Source of the DNA: an uncultured Sediminibacterium sp.
GTDB taxonomy: Bacteria; Bacteroidota; Bacteroidia; Chitinophagales; Chitinophagaceae
Length of the DNA: 32,866 nt
Reading direction: 5' to 3'
Assembly (NCBI RefSeq): GCF_946481145.1
Contig: NZ_CAMLMJ010000033.1
Location: 1 to 32,866, forward strand
Positions 7,173-14,747 of the stretch are shown here, piece after piece (positions within the stretch are counted from its first letter, which is position 1; the number at the start of each line of letters is the position of its first letter). Both the position numbers and the translations under genes were made by a program. The notes beneath the pieces are model-generated. The model was not told where the DNA came from. It ran no database searches and saw nothing but the letters and a program-made list of their open reading frames with translations.

Positions 7173-9566
7173 TTAGAAGGTATATTTCAGGGATGCGCCG
7201 GCAAAATAATTTGCTTTATTCGGTGCTGGTATATAACTATCAGGCATTTGGTTAATGAATACCATGTAATAGTATTGGGTGTTGGTGATATTATTTGCGC
7301 CTGCATAAACATCAAGCTCCCATTTATTGAATGCCTTACGATAACCAAGTTTTGCATTCAATAAACCATATGCACTGGTTGTATTAAGTCCATCTGAAGT
7401 AAACGGCATACTTCCCCGATGGTGGTAGTTGATATTACCATAAACACCAGCTCCGGTTTCAAAATCTGTTCCAAGGTTAAATACAAATTTCGGCGTACCA
7501 GCCACCTGCTTTCCTGTATAGTTTTCAGTAATCAAGCTGTCTTTATTGGTAATATCTTTTCCTACTCGCTGATAAGCATACTTACCGTAATTAAAATCCG
7601 AGTAAGTAAAGTTTACAAAAGGTCGCAGACTACGTACAAAACCAGTTGAAGAGGTTACCAGACTGTATTTAGCCAGGAACTCAATACCCTTGTTGTTTAA
7701 AGTTCCTGCATTTACGATATAGGTATACAAAGTGGCTGTATTCGCTGGATTAGGCACAGCTACAACGGTAAACTTATTGTTGAATTTAGCCTGAAACAAA
7801 GCCAACGTGTAAAACAATTTTCCATTGAATAAATTTCCTTTTGAGCCAATTTCAAACTGATTACCTTTTTCAGGAGTAAGTCCGGTATTAAGCTGACCAG
7901 TAGTTGCAATTAGAATATTAGCACTAACAGGCGCTTTATAACCACTACTATAACCCGCATAAACCGATAGGTCTTTACCGATCAGTTTGTTGAAGGCAAA
8001 ATTTGGTGAAACCAATCCATTATAACTATTCCTGAAAACCTTCTGTTTGGTATTTCCGGCAGTATTATTGGTTAGTCCCCATAAACGGTCTTCCAGTCTC
8101 AGGCTTTGATTATTAATACCAATTCCGGCACTAATACTATATCCTTTAGATAAGCCTAATGTCCACTGTGTAAAATAGCTGCTGGTTCCATTACTGGTTG
8201 CCTGATCACTGCGCAGACTGGTAATAATATTATAGCCTGTAGGATTGGTATTATCCGTACCCATGCCGTAACCAACCGTGATGGCTTTCATTTTTTGCAG
8301 TTCTAATCCTGTTACACCACTAAGTGTAATCCCATCAGAAAGCTTAAAAGAGGTATTGAAAACAGAACGTAAACCATAATTCAAAGGACTTTTGTCTGTC
8401 CAGCCACCTGCAGAGCTCTGGTCTGTACTCTGGGCAGTACCAAAGATAGTGGTGGTATTGCTGATGGCATCTGTAAACCGGTAAGTATGGCTAACACCTG
8501 CACGGAAAGTAGTTACTGCGGAATGTGCATTGTTCTTTACATAAGCCGGGTTGCCTGAATAATCGAAATTGGCATACTGAGCTTTAGTTAATTCTCCATT
8601 GCGGGCATCGTAACTATTGCCATAACCGGCATACACATCCATTGATTGTTTATCATTCAGCGTAAAATTTCCCATAAAGTTTAAAAAATCTTTACGGGCT
8701 TCCGTATGCGGCATATATCCATCAAAGTTCTGGTGTCCATAGTTGAGTAAAACAGAACTGTTTTTTCCTCCAATGGCAAGTCGGGTAGTGGTACGAAGCA
8801 AACCATAACTTCCGGTCATTATATCCTGGCTAACCGTTGTTTTCCCTTTTGGCGCTTTTTGGGTCTGCAGGTTTATAACACCGGCAATGGCCATACCATA
8901 TAAAGTGCCTGAGGGGCCTTTAATGATCTCCGCATTTTCCAGTGAAGCATAGTCAATATCATCCAGTACGGTAATTCCTTCTGCATCCGTAATAGGAATA
9001 CCGTTCAGGTAGGTTTTAGAACCCTGGCTATCAAAATTACCATTCACACCACGAATGCCGATACCATTACCGTATCCGCGGATATTAAATTGTTGTCCGC
9101 CTGAATGACTTCTACGTTGCATGGTAATACCGGGCACATTTCCATTAATGGCATCATCCAGAAAAAGTCCGGTTCCGCGTTTTAATTCGGTTTCTCTAAG
9201 TTGTACAATTGATGCAGGTTGTTCTAATTGAGATTTTCTTAAGCCAGTGCTAGTTTCAACCGCATCTAATTCATTGAATTGCTCTGTTAAAACCACTTCA
9301 ATTTTAGCGTTGCAGGATGAATTTGCGGTAGCTGGTTGAAATCCGATATAGGTGATACGTAATGTTGTTTTATTGCCGGTACAGTTAACAGTAAACTGTC
9401 CTTGTTCATTGGTTTTGGCCACAGTTTTACCGTTTATCTGAACAGATGCGCCAGCCATAGGCTGCTTCTGTTGATTTAAGACACGACCCTGAATGGTACC
9501 TGATTGTCCGATTGCGGCAACAGCAAATAAGCTGCCTATCAGGGGCAGAATAAATTTTCTTTTCAC
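7173..9566 (-). CDS. TonB-dependent outer-membrane receptor of the iron/heme locus
   Basis: This 797-residue outer-membrane receptor has a signal peptide (MKRKFILPLIGSLFAVAAIG), a carboxypeptidase-regulatory-like beta-sandwich (about 22-105, TIQGRVLNQQKQPMAGASV), a plug domain (about 115-235, with LDDAINGNVPGI and IIKGPSGTLYGMAIAGVINL), and a 22-strand-type barrel ending in an aromatic residue (GASLKYTF). It would bind an iron complex or heme and pass it to the lipoprotein encoded next. The only plausible start is GTG at 9566: an in-frame stop lies just upstream and the next Met is past the signal peptide. No Fur box or cobalamin riboswitch was recognised upstream, which argues against a vitamin B12 receptor. 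Confidence 0.88.
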   Translation of the reverse strand: MKRKFILPLIGSLFAVAAIGQSGTIQGRVLNQQKQPMAGASVQINGKTVAKTNEQGQFTVNCTGNKTTLRITYIGFQPATANSSCNAKIEVVLTEQFNELDAVETSTGLRKSQLEQPASIVQLRETELKRGTGLFLDDAINGNVPGITMQRRSHSGGQQFNIRGYGNGIGIRGVNGNFDSQGSKTYLNGIPITDAEGITVLDDIDYASLENAEIIKGPSGTLYGMAIAGVINLQTQKAPKGKTTVSQDIMTGSYGLLRTTTRLAIGGKNSSVLLNYGHQNFDGYMPHTEARKDFLNFMGNFTLNDKQSMDVYAGYGNSYDARNGELTKAQYANFDYSGNPAYVKNNAHSAVTTFRAGVSHTYRFTDAISNTTTIFGTAQSTDQSSAGGWTDKSPLNYGLRSVFNTSFKLSDGITLSGVTGLELQKMKAITVGYGMGTDNTNPTGYNIITSLRSDQATSNGTSSYFTQWTLGLSKGYSISAGIGINNQSLRLEDRLWGLTNNTAGNTKQKVFRNSYNGLVSPNFAFNKLIGKDLSVYAGYSSGYKAPVSANILIATTGQLNTGLTPEKGNQFEIGSKGNLFNGKLFYTLALFQAKFNNKFTVVAVPNPANTATLYTYIVNAGTLNNKGIEFLAKYSLVTSSTGFVRSLRPFVNFTYSDFNYGKYAYQRVGKDITNKDSLITENYTGKQVAGTPKFVFNLGTDFETGAGVYGNINYHHRGSMPFTSDGLNTTSAYGLLNAKLGYRKAFNKWELDVYAGANNITNTQYYYMVFINQMPDSYIPAPNKANYFAGASLKYTF

Positions 9567-9661
9567 AAATTTAGTTTTAGTAAAGTTTGATCAATAATGC
9601 ATGCACATGCGATTACAATAAACCAGACCGGCTTATGTAACACAGTTTTGTATATACTTGA

Positions 9662-10198
9662 TCAGACCTGTGGGGGAGGTGTTAGAATCTCTCTTGCTGG
9701 AGCGGTTAAATAAACCTTATATCCACTTTCATGAATGAGGTAATAAAGTGGTTGGTTGATATTGGGATAGCTGGCGTTTAAATAGAGGTTGGCACTAATG
9801 GCCTTAAGTATTTTTTTTGCTAAGATTCCGCTTCCGCCATTATCCTGGTGATCCATTTGTTGCTGCACTTTCTGATCCAGTTCAGCAAATAACAGGGTTT
9901 CTTCCATATCATTAATACAATGATAGGTAATGCTGCTGTCGGTTTTTTGTAAACGAACCACATCATACATCATACCACGGAACCTGAATTCTTTTCCTTT
10001 ATGTATCCATTTGAGGGAAGGGTCGGTTTCTGAACGAACGGTAATGGTATGAAGTTGATCTTCCGGAATAGAATTTTTTATCCTTCTTTTTATTTCGCGT
10101 CGAATCTGTACACGATGGTACTGTGTTACGGGATAATACCAGGCAGTATTTGCCAGCATCACCATAAGCAGTATAAAAGCCATCGGGCGCATAATCAA
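9662..10198 (-). CDS. Small membrane-anchored protein of unknown function
   Basis: This 178-residue protein has one N-terminal hydrophobic segment (about residues 5-20, PMAFILLMVMLANTAWYY) followed by a soluble, presumably periplasmic part. Visible features are a basic stretch (VQIRREIKRRIKNSIP), the phrase KEFRFRGMMYDVVRL, YHCINDMEE and a polar Q/D/H-rich section (about 110-120). I recognise no characterised domain. Proteins of this general shape occur beside TonB-dependent receptors in Bacteroidota, from memory of such loci. It lies 95 bp upstream of the receptor on the same strand, so it may open that transcription unit. Confidence 0.7.
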   Translation of the reverse strand: MIMRPMAFILLMVMLANTAWYYPVTQYHRVQIRREIKRRIKNSIPEDQLHTITVRSETDPSLKWIHKGKEFRFRGMMYDVVRLQKTDSSITYHCINDMEETLLFAELDQKVQQQMDHQDNGGSGILAKKILKAISANLYLNASYPNINQPLYYLIHESGYKVYLTAPAREILTPPPQV

Positions 10199-10353
10199 AT
10201 GTAAGGCATTGAAAAGAGACTGCTTATCTTTTTAAGAGAATGGGGCAAATGAAGCGGTGAACAGGTGAAAACAACAACTAGTCAGTTGATTAGTTGTTAA
10301 AACCAAGCCTGTAAAAGAAATATTTAAGGGGGTAATATGCGAGAAACATAAAT

Positions 10354-10423
10354 AGAACCAAGATTTTCATGATTCTCAAGGTTTATCATGACAGATCTTG
10401 AAGATCATGAAAATCTGTGTTCT
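10354..10423. repeat. 27-bp inverted repeat in a 289-bp gap
   Basis: The left arm 10354-10380 and the right arm 10397-10423 pair at 23 of 27 positions around a 16-nt spacer. Both contain ATTTTCATGAT/ATCATGAAAAT. It lies in the otherwise empty gap 10199-10487, after the acetyltransferase gene. No T-run follows, so it is more like an intergenic palindromic repeat than a simple terminator. A smaller near-palindrome, AACAACTA...TAGTTGTT, lies around 10273-10298. Confidence 0.7.
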
Positions 10424-10487
10424 ATCACACCCTAGACATATAGCTCGCTGCTAAATTATTTCGACAGTAATGCTAATAATCGTTTAT

Positions 10488-10937
10488 CTAAAAGTCCAGT
10501 ATGCCATTTACCCATTCCGGATCAAGAGTGGCATTGTATTTTTTATAAAAATTTATTGCAGGCTCATTCCATTCAAGTACCTGCCAGACCATTCTTGAAA
10601 AGCCTTTTTCTTTTGCTTCTTGAATGATACGGTCGAATAAAAGTTTGCCAGCCCCCTTGCCCCTGAGTTTCTCCGTCACAAGAAAATCTTCCAGGTACAA
10701 GCACTGTCCCTTCCAGGTGCTATAGCGAATATAATAAAGTGCAAAACCTTCTACTTTCCCGTCAATTTCTGCAACAAATGCCCACCATACCGGTTTTTCA
10801 CCAAATCCACTTTCTTCAAAATGCGCCAGTGAAACGGTAACTTCCTGGGGCGCTTTTTCATAGTCTGCCAGTTCCTGAATAAGTTCCAGTAATCTTTTGC
10901 AATCTGCTTTTTCCGCTCTTCTTATAACAATATTCAT
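10488..10937 (-). CDS. GNAT acetyltransferase, spermidine/spermine N1-acetyltransferase-like
   Basis: This is a 149-residue GNAT-fold enzyme. The first strand is NIVIRRAEKADC, the acetyl-CoA-binding segment is VTEKLRGKGAGKLLF (R-x-x-G-x-G/A loop), and the C-terminal NEPAINFYKKYNA is the family's NxxAxxFYxxxGF equivalent. The stretches GFALYYIRYSTWKGQCLYLEDFLV and EWNEPAINFYKK resemble animal SSAT and thialysine acetyltransferases. It would transfer acetyl from acetyl-CoA to a small amine, although the true substrate is unknown. The ATG at 10937 leaves a 16-bp gap from the preceding hydrolase stop; the longer frame (from 10985) overlaps that gene and adds an unconserved leader. Confidence 0.85.
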   Translation of the reverse strand: MNIVIRRAEKADCKRLLELIQELADYEKAPQEVTVSLAHFEESGFGEKPVWWAFVAEIDGKVEGFALYYIRYSTWKGQCLYLEDFLVTEKLRGKGAGKLLFDRIIQEAKEKGFSRMVWQVLEWNEPAINFYKKYNATLDPEWVNGILDF

Positions 10938-10953
10938 AGTAATAACTAAAACT

Positions 10954-12777
10954 TTATTTTTTTCTTTTCGCAACAAAGTTACCATTTGGCTGCTGGAAAG
11001 TAAGTTGGGTTACTTCAGTATCTTTTACTTCAAACTGTACATAATATCCCGGTAAAATTTTTAAACCAAAACGGTCATTGCCCAAGGCAGACAGTTCATA
11101 TTCTGGCTGTCCAGGAATAAGTACATACAGTGTATTGTTTTTAACTGAAACAGTTACGTCAACACCACCAAGTTCATACTTACCCGCATATTTCTGTAAA
11201 TCATTTGCGGAGGTCTTTATAGTTCTTGGTGTTCTGTTGAATTTTAATGCATCCAGTGTAGGTTCCAGTTTCAATGAAAGACTGCTGATATCTCCTGCTT
11301 CATTCATGAAAAACTGAAAACGCATCGGACTGCTTATGCTCGTATCAATACTTCCATCTTTTGACACATCATAGGGGACAAAAATATCATAATGAAAATG
11401 TTTTAACCAGGTAATATCATTACCAGGAAAATGGGCAAATAGTGAATCATTTCTGCTTATCAGTTCGGCACTTCCATATCCGGGATGATTGTAAATGCCT
11501 TCGTAATCTTTTAAGGCATGACTGGCTTTGGCATCCTTGTGTTGATTTGAACTTACTGTTTTGCCAGCTTCCTTGGCAGCCTCTTTTGCTTTTTTGGTGG
11601 ATGATAGTATATCCCTGCTCCAGTCGAAAAAAGGAAGTTTAAGTAAACGATCTGCAATCGTATTTCTAACAATTGATGTGACAGAAGATGCGTTCTGATT
11701 GGTCAATACAATAATACCGATACTGTCTGTTGGAAAGAAGGATGTACTGGCCGAAAAACCATCAATATTGCCCCCATGTTCTACCCTGTAATGACCTTTA
11801 TACGAAGCCAGCGACCATCCAAAGCCATAATTTGAAAAGAATACATCGGGTCTCTCTGAAGTGGGCAAACCGGGTGATGAAACCATTTGTGCGCTCATGG
11901 CATTGGCTACATAATTAGCAGGTAATATTTCTTTGCCATTGAATTTTCCTCCATTGATCCAGGTAATTACCCAATTGGCCATTTCAGTTACGCTACTATT
12001 GATACTTCCGGCAGGGCCCATTGCATCGATATGGTAATAATCAAGTTTATCTATGATGGAATCTTTTTTAATGCCATATCCCAAAGCCGCATCAGTATCC
12101 CTGGTTAATGCTTCAATACTTGTATTGGTTCTTTTCATACCCAATGGAGAAAGCAGGTTGGTTTGTATATTTTCTTCCCAGCTTTTACCGGTAATTTTTT
12201 CAGCAATCATACCCTGAGTGAGGAACATGAAATTATTATACTGCCATCTTTCCCTGATACCTGCACTGGGCTCCTGGTAACGGATGCGTTGCAACAAACT
12301 ATCTCTTGATTTCGATTTAAAAAGATACCAGGAAAAATCATGGCGTGGTAAGCCTGTTCTATGGCTCATCATATCACGAAGCGTGATCATCCGGTTCATA
12401 TCATCATTATAAAACCGGAGTTCAGGTAAATAATTGATGGCTGGTTTATCAATACTCAGTTTGTTTTCTTTTTGCAACAAACCGATTAAAGAAGCGGTAA
12501 ATGCTTTGGTGCAACTGCCAATGGCAAAAAGGGTATTAGGTGTTACCGGTAATTTTTTCTCATATTCACGATAACCAAATCCTTTAGCGTAAATAATCTT
12601 ATCTTTTTCTACTACTGCAACTGCAAAACCTGAAGCCAAATGGTCTTTTAGAATCTGTTCAAAACTGGTATCCAGTCCGGCGAAACGATCGACTGGTTGA
12701 CTGTTGTTTATTTTCTTTTTTTGTGCGTAGGTGCAAAGCGACAGACAACAGGCTGACACCAATAATAATTTTCTCAT
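10954..12777 (-). CDS. Secreted serine hydrolase, class C beta-lactamase fold, with C-terminal DUF3471-type domain
   Basis: This 607-residue protein has a signal peptide (MRKLLLVSACCLSLCTYAQ). The beta-lactamase/transpeptidase-fold domain covers about residues 30-380: the nucleophile motif is Ser88-Cys-Thr-Lys91, the second motif is Tyr180-Asn-Asn182, and an HGG triad (VEHGGNIDGFSAS) replaces the KTG box, as is usual in class C esterase/peptidase relatives. The remaining part (about 420-607) has two beta-rich segments (ALKDYEGIYNHPGYG and DLQKYAGKYELGG) like the DUF3471/lipocalin-type tails of these proteins. It probably acts in the periplasm on peptides or esters. It should not be read as a resistance gene. 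The ATG at 12777 is preferred over 12804 because it begins the signal peptide. Confidence 0.88.
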   Translation of the reverse strand: MRKLLLVSACCLSLCTYAQKKKINNSQPVDRFAGLDTSFEQILKDHLASGFAVAVVEKDKIIYAKGFGYREYEKKLPVTPNTLFAIGSCTKAFTASLIGLLQKENKLSIDKPAINYLPELRFYNDDMNRMITLRDMMSHRTGLPRHDFSWYLFKSKSRDSLLQRIRYQEPSAGIRERWQYNNFMFLTQGMIAEKITGKSWEENIQTNLLSPLGMKRTNTSIEALTRDTDAALGYGIKKDSIIDKLDYYHIDAMGPAGSINSSVTEMANWVITWINGGKFNGKEILPANYVANAMSAQMVSSPGLPTSERPDVFFSNYGFGWSLASYKGHYRVEHGGNIDGFSASTSFFPTDSIGIIVLTNQNASSVTSIVRNTIADRLLKLPFFDWSRDILSSTKKAKEAAKEAGKTVSSNQHKDAKASHALKDYEGIYNHPGYGSAELISRNDSLFAHFPGNDITWLKHFHYDIFVPYDVSKDGSIDTSISSPMRFQFFMNEAGDISSLSLKLEPTLDALKFNRTPRTIKTSANDLQKYAGKYELGGVDVTVSVKNNTLYVLIPGQPEYELSALGNDRFGLKILPGYYVQFEVKDTEVTQLTFQQPNGNFVAKRKK

Positions 12778-12842
12778 GACACAATGTTTTAGCGGTATTT
12801 GCAAATTAGTAGCCTATAAGACTAAATTATTACAAGCAGTAA

Positions 12843-14066
12843 TTACTTTAAAGCCTGCTCCAGATCATTCAGAATATCTGCACAGTTCTCAATACCCACA
12901 CTCATCCTGATTAAACCATCGGTAATGCCGTATTTAATTCTTTCTTCCCTGGGTATTCCAAAATGACTCATACTGGCAGGGTGCGAAACCAGTGTATCCA
13001 CCGTTCCGAGTGAAATGGCCCGTACACACATCTGTAATTTATTGATAAATTGTTTACCTGCTTCCAATCCACCTTTTAATTCATAACTCATTACGGCACC
13101 GGGCAAACGCATTTGTCTGGCACTCAATGCATAATCAGGATGGCTGGGCAATCCGGTAAAATTTACTTTAGCAATAGCGGGATGTTGTTCCAGAAATTCA
13201 GCTACTTTCTGCGCATTCTCACAATGTTTTTCCATCCTTAATTCCAGCGTTTTTATGCCTTGAGCGAGGAGAAAGGCATCGAAAGGATTACTATTTCCTC
13301 CCAACAACACATGCCATTTCCAAATGCTGGTGCTCATTTTTTCTATGTCTTTTCCTATTAACACACCACCAATGGCGGTTCCATGGCCGTTTAAGAATTT
13401 TGTAGTGGAATGAAATACATAATCCACGCCGTATTTAAATGGCTGTTGCAGGTAGGGTGTTGCAAAAGTATTGTCAACGCTTACAATCAGTCCCCTGCTT
13501 TTAGCGATACCGGTAACAGCAGCAATATCTACACATTGAATAGTAGGGTTGGCGGGCGTTTCAATATGAATCATTTTAATATGCGGATATTGTTGAAGGG
13601 CTTCTTCCACCTTATTTAGATCGCGCATATCAACGATAATCGCTTCAATACCGGTTGCTGCCAATACCTTGGTCATCAGTTCCTGCGTACCGCCATATAA
13701 TGAATAATGAGACAGAATTGCATCACCCGTTTTCAAGTTACCCAGGAAGAGGGTAGTCATAGCGGCTTGTCCGCTTGCATGTAATAATGCTTTTAACTGA
13801 AGTGGTGCACCATTTTCGTCTTTTAAGCCAAATGCTTCGAGTGCAGCAATGGTTATTTCTGCAGCGGTAAATGTGGGATTTCCCCAACGACTATAAACCC
13901 TGGTTTTATCTGATCCTGCAAAGCGGTTCATACCATCTTCGGCAGTATCAAAAGTGAAGGTAGAAGTAGCAAATATGGGGGTTAGATGTGCATCTTCTGC
14001 GTTTTGGTGACCGCTGGCATGCATGGCAACGGAACTAATACCGCTTAGTTGAAATTTTTCGGACAT
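12843..14066 (-). CDS. PLP-dependent trans-sulfuration enzyme (cystathionine gamma-synthase/lyase or methionine gamma-lyase family)
   Basis: This is a complete 407-residue fold-type I enzyme of cysteine/methionine metabolism. Features are YSRWGNPT (58-65), ASGQAA (97-102) at the phosphate-binding site, Asp198 in SVDNTFATPYL, the PLP Schiff-base Lys223 in STTKFLNGHG, and the C-terminal SLGTVDTLVSHPASMSH with GLIRMSVGIE. The overall wording is closest to methionine gamma-lyase, but the active-site cysteine of that enzyme (LYGC) is replaced by glycine here (LYGGT at 123-127), as in cystathionine gamma-synthases, lyases and homoserine sulfhydrylases. The exact reaction is therefore left open. A -7-like box lies upstream at 14104-14111. 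It is divergent from the DinB-family gene. Confidence 0.9.
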   Translation of the reverse strand: MSEKFQLSGISSVAMHASGHQNAEDAHLTPIFATSTFTFDTAEDGMNRFAGSDKTRVYSRWGNPTFTAAEITIAALEAFGLKDENGAPLQLKALLHASGQAAMTTLFLGNLKTGDAILSHYSLYGGTQELMTKVLAATGIEAIIVDMRDLNKVEEALQQYPHIKMIHIETPANPTIQCVDIAAVTGIAKSRGLIVSVDNTFATPYLQQPFKYGVDYVFHSTTKFLNGHGTAIGGVLIGKDIEKMSTSIWKWHVLLGGNSNPFDAFLLAQGIKTLELRMEKHCENAQKVAEFLEQHPAIAKVNFTGLPSHPDYALSARQMRLPGAVMSYELKGGLEAGKQFINKLQMCVRAISLGTVDTLVSHPASMSHFGIPREERIKYGITDGLIRMSVGIENCADILNDLEQALK

Positions 14067-14103
14067 TATTTGTAAATTGTCTGGATAAATAATTCTTCTT
14101 CCT

Positions 14104-14111
14104 CAAATGTA
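14104..14111 (-). promoter_or_regulatory. Candidate -7 box for the trans-sulfuration gene
   Basis: Read on the minus strand this is TACATTTG, a perfect TAnnTTTG box. It would leave a leader of about 30 nt before the start at 14066. The best TTG upstream is only 15 bp away, so the -33 part is weak. Confidence 0.4.
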
Positions 14112-14120
14112 AGACGAATC

Positions 14121-14612
14121 ATGAAGCAATTACTGATATCCTATACAGCTTATGAAATTTGGGCCAATGAGCAGTTATTACAGCTCACTACCGACTTGTC
14201 TCCCGAACAGCAAAATCAGCCTATTGTAAGCAGCTTTCCTTCCGTTCATAAAACATTCCTGCATATGTGGGATGCTGCCAGTGCATGGTGGCAAAGGCTT
14301 CAGATGCATGAACAGGTAGTAATGCCCAGTCTAAGCTTTCACCCAAGTATGAAGGATATTGCCAATGGATTATTACACCAAAACCACCAATGGTACTCAT
14401 TTGTAAAGGAAGCATCAGAAGAAATGCTATTGGCATCATTGCCCTACAAAAATATCCGTGGGGAACATTATACGCAGCCTGTTGCAGAAATCGTGTTACA
14501 TCTTTCGAATCATGGTACTTATCACCGGGGGCAGATAGTTACTATGCTGCGGCAATTGGGAGTTGAAAGAATTCCGCAGACCGATTATATTTTATTTACC
14601 CGGCAAAAATAA
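14121..14612 (+). CDS. DinB-family four-helix-bundle protein
   Basis: This 163-residue protein has the DinB/YfiT four-helix pattern: an N-terminal YTAYEIWANEQLLQL helix, a metal-ligand histidine in KTFLHMWDAASAWWQRL (His48), and the paired histidines HLSNHGTYHRGQIVTML in the last helix. The three histidines form the usual divalent metal site. Family members include bacillithiol/mycothiol-dependent transferases and many uncharacterised proteins, so the reaction is unknown. It starts 54 bp from the divergent trans-sulfuration gene, with no other operon partner. Confidence 0.85.
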   Translation: MKQLLISYTAYEIWANEQLLQLTTDLSPEQQNQPIVSSFPSVHKTFLHMWDAASAWWQRLQMHEQVVMPSLSFHPSMKDIANGLLHQNHQWYSFVKEASEEMLLASLPYKNIRGEHYTQPVAEIVLHLSNHGTYHRGQIVTMLRQLGVERIPQTDYILFTRQK

Positions 14613-14747
14613 ATGGGCATTGCCTCTTCACTGATTTTCTGCGAAGGTCATTCTGCTAAATTAGACAGAAATTAAAATCGTATCCAGGACCTTTAAGAAC
14701 GATGGTCACGCTGTATTATTGTCTATCTTAGCGCAAAAGAGAATGCG

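Noticed and set aside
4462..9566. Vitamin B12 (BtuBFCD) uptake locus
   Set aside because: The ATPase has HmuV-type wording, and no cobalamin riboswitch was recognised in the short region upstream of the receptor. Iron/heme is the better fit.
9559..9590. TTG and TAAATTTG boxes as promoter of the iron/heme receptor
   Set aside because: The boxes match the consensus well, but TAAATTTG overlaps the only plausible start codon (GTG at 9566), so transcription would begin inside the coding region.
10954..12777. Antibiotic-resistance beta-lactamase
   Set aside because: The HGG third motif, the long C-terminal beta-rich tail and the overall type indicate a general serine hydrolase or peptidase of the fold, common in Bacteroidota and not tied to resistance.
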